DNA from: an uncultured Collinsella sp.
Lineage (GTDB): Bacteria; Actinomycetota; Coriobacteriia; Coriobacteriales; Coriobacteriaceae
Direction: 5' to 3'
NCBI GenBank assembly: GCA_900543025.1
Contig: UQPP01000007.1
Location: 1-62,007 of the forward strand
Length of the DNA: 62,007 nucleotides
In this document: positions 7,814 to 16,707 of the stretch, in pieces
Position numbering within the stretch: position 1 is the first letter of the stretch
How the letters are laid out: every line of letters begins with the position of its first letter
Notes under the pieces: model-generated
What the model was told of the DNA's origin: nothing
Seen by the model: only the letters and a program-made list of their open reading frames with translations
Database searches by the model: none
Translations under genes and position numbers: made by a program

Positions 7814-9714
7814 TTGAGTGTCGGGGCGTTTCCTTTAGCTATGACGGTGCCGCACCGGCGCTCGACGGCGTCGATCTGAATATCGAGGACGGTGAGTTTT
7901 TCTGCATCCTCGGCGGCAATGGGTCGGGCAAGTCGACGTTTGCCAAGCATCTGAATGCGCTGCTGCAGCCCGATGCAGGCACGGTGCGCATTAACGGCAT
8001 GGATGCGTCCGACCCCGAGCTGGTCTACGACATTCGCTCGACCGCGGGCATGGTGTTCCAGAACCCTGATGACCAGCTGGTGGCGACGCTTGTCGAGGAC
8101 GATGTTGCGTTTGGTCCCGAGAACTTAGGGGTTGAATCGGCCCAGATCGCGCAGCGCGTACGCGAGGCGCTGAAGGGCGTGGGCCTGGTGGGCTTTGAGC
8201 GCCACGAGACCCATGCGCTCTCGGGCGGACAAAAGCAGCGCGTGGCGCTCGCCGGCGTACTTGCCATGGAGCCGCGCGTGCTTATCTTGGACGAGGCTTC
8301 CTCGATGCTCGATCCGCGTGGACGTAAGGGCCTCATGAAGGCTTGCCGCGCGTTGCACGATCGCGGCATGACCATCGTGATGATTACGCACTTTATGGAA
8401 GAAGCCGCCGAGGCCGATCGTGTCGCGGTGTTTCGGGCGGGGCGCGTTGCCATGCTCGATACGCCCGAGGAGATCCTGACGCGGGCGGACGAACTTGCGC
8501 AGCTCAACTTGGATATGCCGGCGCCGTGTCGTCTAGGCAGGTCGCTTCGTGCGAAGGGCGTGCCCGTTTGCGCGCAGGTACGTGAGGCGGATATGGTCGT
8601 CGAGATTGCGCAGACTTATGCCGAGCGAAGTGGGGCAGGCACCGCGGGGCAGTCTTCCGCATCCCAGTTGGAAATCGCTGACGGCACTGCTCCGGTAGAC
8701 ATCGAGGGCAATGCGTCGGAGCCCGTCATCGAGCTATCCCATGTTTCGTACAGTTATTCGCTCAGTTCGCGCGAGCGCCGCCGCTGGCATAAGCGCTCGG
8801 CCACTGCGGGCAAATCGAGCAAACAGGCTCTCTGGGGAAACGACCCAAGCAGCCCGTGGGCGCTGCGCGATGTATCGCTGACGGTGCGTCGCGGCGAGTT
8901 CCTGGGGCTAGCAGGCCATACCGGCTCGGGTAAATCGACGCTGGTCCAGCATCTCAACGGGCTGATCCGTCCGCAGGAGGGAAGCATTTGCGCGCTGGGG
9001 CTCGACCTGTCAAACAAGAAAGACGCCGCCGCTGTTAAGGCCAAGGTCGGCGTGGTGTTTCAGTACCCCGAGCGCCAGCTATTTGCCGAAACCGTGGCAC
9101 AGGACGTGGCGTTTGGTCCGCATAACCTTGGCTTGCCGCAAGATGAAGTCGACCGTCGTGTCGAGTCATCGCTCTCGCGCGTGGGCCTCGACCTTTCCAC
9201 GGTCGGCGACAAGAGTCCCTTTGAGCTTTCGGGCGGTCAGCAACGGCGTGTGGCATTCGCCGGCGTGCTCGCCATGGAGCCCGAAGTCCTGGTGCTCGAT
9301 GAACCCATGGCGGGGCTCGATCCGGCGGCGCGCAGTGATTTCCTGGAGCTCATCGATCGACTCCATCGCGAGGGCCTGACCGTTGTCATGGTTTCGCACA
9401 GCATGGATGACCTGGCCAATTGCTGCGACCGTATTGTCGTGATGAACGAGGGCACGGTGTTTGCCGAGGGCACGCCCGCTCAGGTTTTTGCGCATGCGGA
9501 TGAGCTTAAATCAATCGGCTTGGGTGTTCCCGCCGCCCAGCGCATGGCGCTGGCGCTTGCGAAGGCAGGCGTGCCGCTGCGCTTTGACGGCCTTTATACG
9601 GTTGAGTCGCTGGCAGACGAGTTGGTGGACCTGCTAATCGGTCGCTCGGGCGGTCCTTCTAACGTCGCGGACATTGCTAAATCCAAGACGGTCGCGCGAG
9701 AGAAGGGCTGCTAA
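7810..9714 (+). CDS. Fused ECF transporter ATPase (EcfA-EcfA')
   Basis: A 634-residue protein with two complete ABC ATPase domains, which are normally two separate subunits. Domain 1: Walker A GGNGSGKST at 35-43, Q-loop VFQNPDDQL, signature LSGGQKQR at 137-144, Walker B LILDEASSMLD from about 158. Domain 2: AGHTGSGKST at 368-377, VFQYPERQL, signature LSGGQQRR near 473, Walker B LVLDEPMAGLD near 495. A linker of about 60 residues rich in Ala, Ser and Gly joins them. It should form the ATP-driven motor together with EcfT and RibU at the cytoplasmic face of the membrane. It overlaps ribU by 4 bp and ecfT by 1 bp, indicating tight translational coupling. The fusion fixes the two ATPases in a 1:1 ratio. 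Confidence 0.95.
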   Translation: MIECRGVSFSYDGAAPALDGVDLNIEDGEFFCILGGNGSGKSTFAKHLNALLQPDAGTVRINGMDASDPELVYDIRSTAGMVFQNPDDQLVATLVEDDVAFGPENLGVESAQIAQRVREALKGVGLVGFERHETHALSGGQKQRVALAGVLAMEPRVLILDEASSMLDPRGRKGLMKACRALHDRGMTIVMITHFMEEAAEADRVAVFRAGRVAMLDTPEEILTRADELAQLNLDMPAPCRLGRSLRAKGVPVCAQVREADMVVEIAQTYAERSGAGTAGQSSASQLEIADGTAPVDIEGNASEPVIELSHVSYSYSLSSRERRRWHKRSATAGKSSKQALWGNDPSSPWALRDVSLTVRRGEFLGLAGHTGSGKSTLVQHLNGLIRPQEGSICALGLDLSNKKDAAAVKAKVGVVFQYPERQLFAETVAQDVAFGPHNLGLPQDEVDRRVESSLSRVGLDLSTVGDKSPFELSGGQQRRVAFAGVLAMEPEVLVLDEPMAGLDPAARSDFLELIDRLHREGLTVVMVSHSMDDLANCCDRIVVMNEGTVFAEGTPAQVFAHADELKSIGLGVPAAQRMALALAKAGVPLRFDGLYTVESLADELVDLLIGRSGGPSNVADIAKSKTVAREKGC

Positions 9715-10514
9715 TGGAGGCGTTTTCGTTTGGCAGCTACTATCCCGGCGATAGTGCGATCCACCGCCTGGACCCGCGAACTAAGTTGCTCTTGGGCTTT
9801 GTGTTTCTGATCACGACGCTGACCGTCGGCGGCTTCCGCGGACTGGCCCCTGTCGCAATGTTTGTCGTGCTGATCTATGCCGTGTCTCGGGTGCCGGTTC
9901 GTCGCGTTCTGTCGTCGATGGCGCCGCTGCTGGCAATCGTCGTCGTGGTCGCGGTGCTCAACTTGTTTACCGACCAGAGCGGGCGCGTTCTGTGGCAGCT
10001 CGGCTTTTTGCAGATAAGCGAGGGCTCGCTGCATTCCGCCGCCTTTATGGCGTGCCGCCTGACCTTGATGATGGCCGGTATGAGCGCTATCACGCTCACC
10101 ACGCCGACGCTCGACCTCACCGCGGGCTTTGAGCGCCTGCTCGCATCGTTTGCGCGTGTGGGACTTCCTGCGCACGAGCTCGGCATGATCATGGGTATCG
10201 CGTTGCGCTTTATGTCGCAGTTTGCCACCGAGATGAAGCAGACGGCGGACGCGCAGGCGAGCCGCGGTGCGCGCGTGACGGGGGGCCCGCTCGGCGGCGT
10301 GCGTATGCTCGGCAGTGTGGCGATTCCGCTGTTCACCGGCGTGTTCCGCCATGCCGAGACGCTGTCTGCTGCCATGGATGCACGCTGCTATCACGGCGAG
10401 CAGGGCCGCACGCGCCTGCATGCGCTTGCATTTGGCCGCGGCGATGCGTTGGCGGCGGTGGTGACGGCGTTGCTGCTCATCTGCGTCATCGTCATCAATC
10501 TTCAACTTGTTTAG
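9714..10514 (+). CDS. ecfT: ECF transporter transmembrane coupling protein EcfT
   Basis: A 266-residue membrane protein that links the S component to the ATPases. It has the family start YYPGDSAIHRLDPRTKLLLG, several hydrophobic helices, and the cytoplasmic coupling helices with the paired ARG-type motifs. The first is QASRGARVTGG near residue 183. The second is AMDARCYHG near residue 222, where Cys stands in place of the usual Gly. It follows ecfA with a TAATG stop/start overlap. It may serve this riboflavin transporter only, or be shared with S components encoded elsewhere in the genome; the window cannot tell. Confidence 0.94.
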   Translation: MEAFSFGSYYPGDSAIHRLDPRTKLLLGFVFLITTLTVGGFRGLAPVAMFVVLIYAVSRVPVRRVLSSMAPLLAIVVVVAVLNLFTDQSGRVLWQLGFLQISEGSLHSAAFMACRLTLMMAGMSAITLTTPTLDLTAGFERLLASFARVGLPAHELGMIMGIALRFMSQFATEMKQTADAQASRGARVTGGPLGGVRMLGSVAIPLFTGVFRHAETLSAAMDARCYHGEQGRTRLHALAFGRGDALAAVVTALLLICVIVINLQLV

Positions 10515-10544
10515 GCGCGATTCGAGCGCAAGAAAGGGGTCCCT

Positions 10545-10991
10545 ATGACCGACAACGACCGCACGGCTCAGCTTGAGCGCGCCTGTTCGTATCTCAGGCG
10601 CATTCCGGCGTGGTATCTGGCCACGACCGATGTGGCCGACGGGCATCAGCCTCGCGTGAGGCCGTTTTCGTTTGCCATGGTCGATGACGGTAAGTTGTGG
10701 TTTTGCACGTCGCGCGACAAGGATGTGTGGGCGGAGCTGAGCGCGAATCCCAAGTTTGAGCTCTCGGGCTGGAAGCCGGGGGAATGTTGGATCGTATTGA
10801 CCGGCGAAGCCGCACTTGAGGACGACGCAGTTGCGAGCGACAAGGTGCGTCAAGCGGGTTTTAAGCACATGGTGGGCATTGGCGAGGAACACGAGAGTGC
10901 CAACGACGGCCGCCTTGCTTTCTTTTCGGTCCGCAACATTGCTGCGCGCTTCTGTGATATCGATGGCAGCGAGGAGCGCCTGGAGCTCTAG
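10545..10991 (+). CDS. Pyridoxamine 5'-phosphate oxidase-like flavin-binding protein
   Basis: A 148-residue split-barrel protein of the PNPOx-like / FMN-binding group. Seen: YLRRIPAWYLATTD, then QPRVRPFSFAMVDDGKLWFC, DKDVWAEL and NPKFELSG, the usual order of beta strands that form the flavin-binding barrel. AAAGGGG precedes the ATG. It lies 30 bp after ecfT in the same direction and, with no terminator between, is probably part of the FMN-riboswitch operon. That fits a flavin-using protein. The reaction is unknown. Confidence 0.85.
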   Translation: MTDNDRTAQLERACSYLRRIPAWYLATTDVADGHQPRVRPFSFAMVDDGKLWFCTSRDKDVWAELSANPKFELSGWKPGECWIVLTGEAALEDDAVASDKVRQAGFKHMVGIGEEHESANDGRLAFFSVRNIAARFCDIDGSEERLEL

Positions 10992-11035
10992 CTCGCACAA
11001 ACCAGGTTCCCAAACTAGCTAGTACAGGAGGAAAC

Positions 11036-11446
11036 GTGGACGGATTGAATACGGTTTTGGAGTATCTGACGTCGGTGCCGGCGTGGTATCTGGCGACGAG
11101 CGTGGATGGACAGCCGCACGTGCGTCCGTTCTCGTTTGCTCAGATTCAGGACGGTAAGCTGTGGTTTGTGACGGCGCGCACCAAAGACGTGTGGCAAGAG
11201 CTGCTACAAAATCAGCGCTTTGAGGCCACGAGTTGGTGGCCGGGCCATGGCTGGCTCATCTTGCGCGGGCGTGCCGGCTTGGATGACCGGGCCTTAGACG
11301 AAATGCGCGAAGCCGGGTGGAAGCATCTAGAGCGCCTGGGCGAGCACTATGAGGGGCCTAACGACCCCACGCTCGTCTTCTTTAGCGTCGAGGATCCCGA
11401 GGCTTTTATCTGCAATCACGACGAATGGGTGCCGGTCGAGCTCTAG
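11036..11446 (+). CDS. PNPOx-like flavin-binding protein, second paralogue
   Basis: A 136-residue paralogue of the gene just upstream, sharing VPAWYLAT, QPHVRPFSFAQIQDGKLWFV, TKDVWQEL, the Trp-rich SWWPGHGW segment and the end block GPNDPTLVFFSVEDPEAFIC. The start is GTG (11036) with AGGAGG 5-6 nt upstream. The pair looks like an old tandem duplication, because similarity is clear but far from identity. It is the last gene before the hairpin at 11484 and therefore probably the end of the riboflavin operon. Confidence 0.85.
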   Translation: MDGLNTVLEYLTSVPAWYLATSVDGQPHVRPFSFAQIQDGKLWFVTARTKDVWQELLQNQRFEATSWWPGHGWLILRGRAGLDDRALDEMREAGWKHLERLGEHYEGPNDPTLVFFSVEDPEAFICNHDEWVPVEL

Positions 11447-11483
11447 CCAGCTGGCTCATCCTAACAACTTGGTTTTCGCATGG

Positions 11484-11537
11484 GCGGGCCCCGTATTGCC
11501 CGGCGCCGTTAGGAGCGCCGGTCAATACGGGGCCCGC
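11484..11537. terminator. Nested hairpin at the end of the riboflavin operon
   Basis: Perfect 15-bp outer arms GCGGGCCCCGTATTG (11484-11498) and CAATACGGGGCCCGC (11523-11537) enclose an inner hairpin CGGCGC (11501-11506) / GCGCCG (11515-11520). There is no T run, so termination is inferred from position. The outer-plus-inner layout is like other repeats in this window. Confidence 0.65.
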
Positions 11538-11580
11538 TCCATTTGTCAATTCCTTCAAGCGAATGTGTCGGGAATGTTTC

Positions 11581-11619
11581 AATGCATGAATATGTAAACC
11601 ATTTACGTGTTAATGCATC
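11581..11619 (+). promoter_or_regulatory. Possible ARG boxes upstream of argC
   Basis: Two AATGCAT words 31 bp apart (11581-11587 and 11612-11618); the first continues as ATGAATATGTAAAC, which resembles half of an ArgR box. Spacing of three helical turns and the position before the arg operon fit ArgR control. The match is weak and no argR gene is in the window. Confidence 0.3.
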
Positions 11620-11703
11620 TTTTGGTGCTAAAGTTTCAACCCACTTCATAACGACCGCTGCGAAATGCGCATCGGTGCATAAATCGCAGACAAGGAGTCT
11701 GAT

Positions 11704-12774
11704 ATGTCTTTGAAGGTTGGAATCGTCGGCGCGGCTGGATATGCCGGAGCCGAGCTCATTCGCCTCGTGCTCGGTCATCCCGAGTTTGAACTTGTCGCCA
11801 TTACGTCCAACGCCGATGCCGGCCAGCCGCTGTCCGCGGTGTATCCGAGCTTTGCTGGCGCGAGCGATCTGGTTTTCACCACGCATGACGCGCCCGAGCT
11901 CAAGAGCTGCGATGCGGTTTTTCTTGCCGTGCCGCACACCGCCGCCATGGCTCAGGTGCCCGCCCTGCTTGCCGCGGGAGTCTCCTGCATTGACCTCTCG
12001 GCCGACTATCGCCTGAGCGACGCGTCTGTCTTTGAGGCATGGTATGCCGTCGAGCACACGAGCCCCGAGTTGCTCAAGACCCGCGCTTTCGGCCTGCCCG
12101 AGCTGTTCTGCCAGGACTTGGAGACCGCCGCATCCGATTATGCTGACGGCAAGTCCGTGCTGGTCGCCTGCGCCGGTTGCTATCCCACCGCAACGAGCCT
12201 TGCCGCCGCGCCCGCCGTGCGCGCCGGCTGGGTTGCCCAGAGCGGCCCCGTGATCGTTGATGCCATCAGCGGTGTGACGGGTGCCGGCAAGTCCTGCAAC
12301 GCTCGTACGCATTTTTGCAGCGCCGACGAGAACTTGGAGGCCTACGGCGTGGGCAAGCATCGCCACACGCCCGAGATTGAGCAAATCCTTGGCCTGACCG
12401 ATCGCGTCGTCTTCACCCCGCATCTGGCACCGCTCAAGCGCGGCCTGCTCTCCACGGTGACGCTGCCGCTCACGCCGCAGGCCATTGACTCCCTGGCTCT
12501 TGAGGATGTCGTCGACTATTACAAGCAGTTCTACGCTGGACGCACCTTTGTGCGCGTGCTCGACGCCGGCCAGCAGCCCAAGACGGCTTCGGTCGTCGGA
12601 ACCAACGCCGCCCAGATTGGCCTCGCGCTCAACAAGCGCGCGGGCGTTCTGGTGGCGACGGGCGCCATCGACAATCTGTGCAAGGGTGCAGCAGGCCAGG
12701 CGGTCCAGTGCGCCAACATCGTCTTTGGTTTTGACGAGCGACGAGGCTTGCCCACAGTGGCGTGCCCAGTGTAG
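11704..12774 (+). CDS. argC: N-acetyl-gamma-glutamyl-phosphate reductase
   Basis: A 356-residue enzyme for the third step of arginine synthesis: NADPH-dependent reduction of N-acetyl-glutamyl phosphate to the semialdehyde, in the cytoplasm. The N-terminal VGIVGAAGYAGAELIRL is the dinucleotide-binding motif, and the catalytic cysteine is in LVACAGCYPTAT near residue 157. Also seen: GVTGAGKSCNART and RHTPEIEQIL. AAGGAG lies 7 nt before the ATG. First gene of argC-argJ-argB-argD, with possible ARG boxes in its 166-bp leader. Confidence 0.97.
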   Translation: MSLKVGIVGAAGYAGAELIRLVLGHPEFELVAITSNADAGQPLSAVYPSFAGASDLVFTTHDAPELKSCDAVFLAVPHTAAMAQVPALLAAGVSCIDLSADYRLSDASVFEAWYAVEHTSPELLKTRAFGLPELFCQDLETAASDYADGKSVLVACAGCYPTATSLAAAPAVRAGWVAQSGPVIVDAISGVTGAGKSCNARTHFCSADENLEAYGVGKHRHTPEIEQILGLTDRVVFTPHLAPLKRGLLSTVTLPLTPQAIDSLALEDVVDYYKQFYAGRTFVRVLDAGQQPKTASVVGTNAAQIGLALNKRAGVLVATGAIDNLCKGAAGQAVQCANIVFGFDERRGLPTVACPV

Positions 12775-12908
12775 CACATTCGATTGTTAACGATTTGGTA
12801 GTCGGGCATCGAGTGGGGCGCCACTCTTAAGCTGGTCTCATGATTACGACTGGCATGGCGCACCAACCGATGTCCGTTTTTTGTTTGACATAAGGAGTCA
12901 TGAAGACG

Positions 12909-14177
12909 ATGAATACCGAGCTGTTTGATATCAAGATTCGCGCCGTCGAGGGTGGCGTTACGGCTGCGGCTGGTTTTAAAGCTGCGGGCATCCACGCTGG
13001 GTTCCGCAAGAACCCCGAGCGTCTGGATTACGCGCTCGTCGTGCCCGATAAACCCTGTCCCGGTGCCGGCGTGTTTACCACCAATCGCTTTTGCGCGGCG
13101 CCCGTGCAAGTGAGCCGTGCCAACCTGGGCGGTGCCGACAAGGGCTACGGTATCATCGCCGGCGTTTCGGTCAACTCTGGCAATGCCAACGCCGCCACGG
13201 GTGAGACTGGCCTTGCATGCGCGCGCGAGACGTGCAGCATTGCATCGCAGGTCATCGGCTGCGAACCCCAGCAGATTCTGGTTGCCTCCACGGGTGTGAT
13301 TGGCCAGATTCTGCCGATCGACACGTTTGAGACCGCCATTCCTGCTGCCTACGAGGCACTTTCCGCCCACGGTGGCGCCGATGCCGCTCGCGCCATCATG
13401 ACGACCGACACGCACTCCAAGGAGTACGCCGTGTCCTACGTCAGCGAGGCTGCGGGACACACAGGCAATGCCTATACGGTGGGCGGTATGTGCAAGGGCT
13501 CGGGCATGATCATGCCCAACATGGCCACCATGATCGCGGTCATCACTACCGATGCCCCCGTCGAGCCGGCGGCGCTCCACGCCCTGTTGCTCTCCACCGT
13601 CAAGCAGACCTTTAACAAGGTAACGGTCGATTCCGACACCTCGACCAACGACACCTGCATCATGCTTGCCTCCGGCGCCGCTGCCGCAGATGCCGAGCCT
13701 ATCGTCGAGGGTTCCGATGCCTTTGACGAGTTGGCATTTGCCGTGCACGAGGTGTGCGAGAGCCTGGCGCGCAACATCGCCGCCGACGGCGAGGGCGCAT
13801 CCAAACTTGTTACGGTCAACGTTACCGGCGCCGTGAACGACGAGGAGGCCGATATCGCCGCCCGCGCCGTTGCCAACTCGCCGCTCGTTAAGACCTGCAT
13901 CGCCGGCCACGACTGCAACTGGGGCCGCGTTGCTATGGCGCTTGGTAAGTGCGGCGTGAAGTTTAATCAGGAAGACGTTTCTATCGACATGATGGGCATG
14001 CCCGTCTGTCGCGACGGTCTGACTGTTCCCTTTGACGAGGACGAGGCTCTACGACGTTTCGAGGCGCCCGAGATCGTGATCTCGGTCGACCTGGGCGCAG
14101 GCGACGCGGCAACGACCGTGTGGACCTGCGACCTCACGCATGAGTATATCTCCATCAACGGCGACTACCGTTCCTAG
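12909..14177 (+). CDS. argJ: Bifunctional glutamate N-acetyltransferase / ornithine acetyltransferase
   Basis: A 422-residue ArgJ that recycles acetyl from N-acetylornithine to glutamate and so closes the cyclic arginine pathway. It is made as a precursor that cleaves itself before the nucleophilic threonine, in MIMPNMATMIAVITTD near residue 200. The C-terminal half has FNKVTVDSDTSTNDT and AGHDCNWGRV, and the end EYISINGDYRS is typical of the family. An in-frame ATG at 12900 is only 2 nt from AAGGAG, so I prefer ATG 12909 (MNTELFDIKIR). Whether it also uses acetyl-CoA cannot be seen. Confidence 0.96.
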   Translation: MNTELFDIKIRAVEGGVTAAAGFKAAGIHAGFRKNPERLDYALVVPDKPCPGAGVFTTNRFCAAPVQVSRANLGGADKGYGIIAGVSVNSGNANAATGETGLACARETCSIASQVIGCEPQQILVASTGVIGQILPIDTFETAIPAAYEALSAHGGADAARAIMTTDTHSKEYAVSYVSEAAGHTGNAYTVGGMCKGSGMIMPNMATMIAVITTDAPVEPAALHALLLSTVKQTFNKVTVDSDTSTNDTCIMLASGAAAADAEPIVEGSDAFDELAFAVHEVCESLARNIAADGEGASKLVTVNVTGAVNDEEADIAARAVANSPLVKTCIAGHDCNWGRVAMALGKCGVKFNQEDVSIDMMGMPVCRDGLTVPFDEDEALRRFEAPEIVISVDLGAGDAATTVWTCDLTHEYISINGDYRS

Positions 14178-14258
14178 ATTCCAGGCACGCTGCGCATCTT
14201 GCCGCGATTGCGGACAGCGGAGCACGGCGCGATAACGATACGAAAGACGAGGCAGATT

Positions 14259-15239
14259 ATGAAATTCGCACGCAATTGTCGTTCGAGCGAATCCAACGAA
14301 GCAACCGCGCAGCTGCTGTTTGAAGCGCTGCCGTGGATTAAGAACCTGACCGGCAAGACGGTTGTTATCAAATATGGCGGAGCCGCCATGGTTGATGAGC
14401 AGCTGCGCCGCGACGTGATGAGCGACATCGTTTTGCTCAAGATCATCGGTATGCGCCCCGTCATCGTGCACGGCGGCGGCAAGGCTATCAACGAGGCGCT
14501 GAGCCATTACGATATTCCCGTCGAGTTTAAGAACGGCCAACGCGTGACCACGCCGGCGACTATGGATATCGTGCGCGAGGTGCTGGGCGGCAAGGTTAAC
14601 CAGGAGCTGGTTGCTGCCATCAACCACCACGGCAACCTGGCCGTGGGCGTGTCGGGCAGCGATGCCGGCACGCTCATCGCCGAGCCGCTCGACCCCGAGC
14701 TCGGTCGCGTGGGCAAAGTGACGCACGTCAACACCGACTATATCGAGCGCTTACTCGATAGCGAGTACATCCCCGTCATCGCTACCGTCGCGGCGGGGGA
14801 GGACGGCGGTTTCTTCAACATCAACGCCGATACCGCCGCCGGTGCCGTTGCCGCGGCGCTCCACGCGCATAAGGCGATCTTTTTGACCGATGTCGATGGT
14901 CTGTACAAGGACTTTAGCGACAAGGACTCGCTTATCTCCAACCTAACGCTCGACGAGGTTAACGAAATGCTCTACGGCGGCGAGGTCGATAAGGGCATGA
15001 TTCCCAAGCTGCGTGCGGCCGTCGATGCGCTTACCGGCGGCGTATTTCGTGCCCACATCATTAACGGTACTACGCCGCATTCGCTGCTCCTGGAGCTGCT
15101 GACCGATGCCGGCGTCGGCACCGTGATTCATTCCACCGAGACGGCTTACGAGTTCGATACGCATCCGCATCCGCTTTCGACGTTTGCTGCGCGTCTGACC
15201 GAGAACCTTGACGAGGTCGAGAAGCTTCAGACGGTCTAG
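14259..15239 (+). CDS. argB: Acetylglutamate kinase
   Basis: A 326-residue kinase that phosphorylates N-acetylglutamate. Motifs of the amino-acid-kinase fold: TVVIKYGGAAM, IVHGGGKAINEAL, GVSGSDAGTL, LTDVDGLY and GGMIPKL-type GGEVDKGMIPKL. The roughly 35-residue N-terminal extension (SNEATAQLLFEALPWIKNLT) is the mobile helix found in arginine-sensitive hexameric enzymes, so feedback inhibition by arginine is likely (family knowledge). Start 14259 was chosen for GAGG 7 nt upstream and homologous length; the frame is open upstream to 14199. Confidence 0.96.
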   Translation: MKFARNCRSSESNEATAQLLFEALPWIKNLTGKTVVIKYGGAAMVDEQLRRDVMSDIVLLKIIGMRPVIVHGGGKAINEALSHYDIPVEFKNGQRVTTPATMDIVREVLGGKVNQELVAAINHHGNLAVGVSGSDAGTLIAEPLDPELGRVGKVTHVNTDYIERLLDSEYIPVIATVAAGEDGGFFNINADTAAGAVAAALHAHKAIFLTDVDGLYKDFSDKDSLISNLTLDEVNEMLYGGEVDKGMIPKLRAAVDALTGGVFRAHIINGTTPHSLLLELLTDAGVGTVIHSTETAYEFDTHPHPLSTFAARLTENLDEVEKLQTV

Positions 15240-15308
15240 CTGACCCGCAGCCGCCCCATTCCTGCACCCATAGTCCCGCGCCGTCTGGCGCCCAACGAAA
15301 GGCATCTC

Positions 15309-16592
15309 ATGTCACTTGCAGCTCAGCAATCGCTTGAATCCCATTACGTTATGCATACCTTTGGCCGCTCTCCGGTCGAGTTTGTCGAGGGTCACGGCAT
15401 GAAGCTCACCGGCGACGATGGCCGTGAGTACCTCGACTTTCTTGCCGGCATCGGCGTGTGCAGCCTAGGTCATGGCGACCCGGCCGTGCTCTCGGCGCTC
15501 GAGGCACAGACCAAAAAGCTCATGCATGTCTCCAATTACTTCTACATCGAGCAGCGCGGACAGGTCGCGGCGCTGCTGTCCAAGCTTGCTAACGACGACG
15601 TAGATGGTGCGCGCGTGCTTGCCGATGCCATTGTCGCCGGCGATGAGACCACGGCAGCTGCTCTTGGTGCCCCGGCTGCGGATGAGCAGGTTTGGGAGAC
15701 CTTCTTTGCCAACTCTGGCGCCGAGGCCAACGAGGGCTCGATGAAGCTCGCGCGCCTGTACGCCAAGCGTGCCGGTAATGGCGGCAACACCATCGTGTGC
15801 ATGCGCGGCGGCTTCCACGGCCGTACGCTCGAGACCATTGCCGCTACCATGCAGGATTGGCTGCAGGACAGCTTCCGCCCGCTGCCGGGTGGCTTTGTGG
15901 CCTGCACGCCCAACGATGTGGACGAGCTGCGTGCGATCTTTAAGCAGCTGGGGAGCGAGATTTGCGCCGTGATGCTCGAGCCGATCCAGGGTGAGAGTGG
16001 CGTGCACCCCATGACCGAGGAGTTTATGACGGCAGCGCGCGACCTGGCACACGAAGTGGGCGCCGTGCTTATCGCCGACGAGGTCCAGTGCGGCATCTTC
16101 CGCTCCGGCAAGCCGTTTGCATTCCAAACCTATGGCGTGGAGCCCGACATCATGAGCCTAGCCAAGGGCATTGCCGATGGCGTGCCCATGGGTGCCGTCG
16201 TGGCAAAGAAGGAGATTGCCGACGTGTTTAAGCCGGGCGACCACGGCTCGACCTTTGGCGGTAGCTGCTTGGCCGTCGCGGCGTGCGCCGCGACGCTCTC
16301 CGCGCTTGTGCGCGGCGATTATGCCGACCATGCTGCCAAGGTGGGTGCCTATATGGAGCAGGCGCTGGCTAAGCTTCCGCATGTGGTAGAGGTGCGTGGC
16401 CGTGGCCTGATGCTCGGCTGTGATTTGGATGATGCCGCGGGCGACGCGCATGATGTTGTTGCCCGCGCGCTGGCCGCCGGTGCCGTGATCAACGCTACGG
16501 GTGCGCATACGCTGCGTTTCCTGCCGCCACTCGTCTGCGAGGAAGCCGACGTGGACAACCTGATCGAGATTTTGTCGGACGTTTTGGCCTAA
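15309..16592 (+). CDS. argD: Acetylornithine aminotransferase
   Basis: A 427-residue class-III PLP aminotransferase converting N-acetylglutamate semialdehyde to N-acetylornithine with glutamate as donor. Visible: the GIGVCSLGHG start block, NSGAEANEGSMKLARLYAKR (PLP phosphate contact), GFHGRT, LIADEVQCGIFRSG and the PLP lysine in IMSLAKGIADGVPMGA near residue 285. It is a little longer than usual because of a 15-residue insert near residue 110 (VAGDETTAAALGAPAA). It is the last gene of the cluster; the pathway reaches N-acetylornithine here and argF/G/H must lie elsewhere. Confidence 0.95.
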   Translation: MSLAAQQSLESHYVMHTFGRSPVEFVEGHGMKLTGDDGREYLDFLAGIGVCSLGHGDPAVLSALEAQTKKLMHVSNYFYIEQRGQVAALLSKLANDDVDGARVLADAIVAGDETTAAALGAPAADEQVWETFFANSGAEANEGSMKLARLYAKRAGNGGNTIVCMRGGFHGRTLETIAATMQDWLQDSFRPLPGGFVACTPNDVDELRAIFKQLGSEICAVMLEPIQGESGVHPMTEEFMTAARDLAHEVGAVLIADEVQCGIFRSGKPFAFQTYGVEPDIMSLAKGIADGVPMGAVVAKKEIADVFKPGDHGSTFGGSCLAVAACAATLSALVRGDYADHAAKVGAYMEQALAKLPHVVEVRGRGLMLGCDLDDAAGDAHDVVARALAAGAVINATGAHTLRFLPPLVCEEADVDNLIEILSDVLA

Positions 16593-16617
16593 CACAGCGC
16601 AATAACTCAATTTGGAC

Positions 16618-16678
16618 CGGGTTCCGGACTGCGGACGTGCCATATGCGGCACGATTCAGCGGTCTGGAGCCCGTTTTG
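16618..16678 (+). terminator. Terminator of the arg operon
   Basis: Outer arms CGGGTTCCGGACTGC (16618-16632) and GCGGTCTGGAGCCCG (16659-16673) pair fully if G-U pairs are allowed. They enclose an inner hairpin GTGCC-ATATGC-GGCAC (16637-16652) and are followed by TTTTGTT. Confidence 0.8.
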
Positions 16679-16707
16679 TTATCGATTTACCATGGCTGGG
16701 ATAGGCC

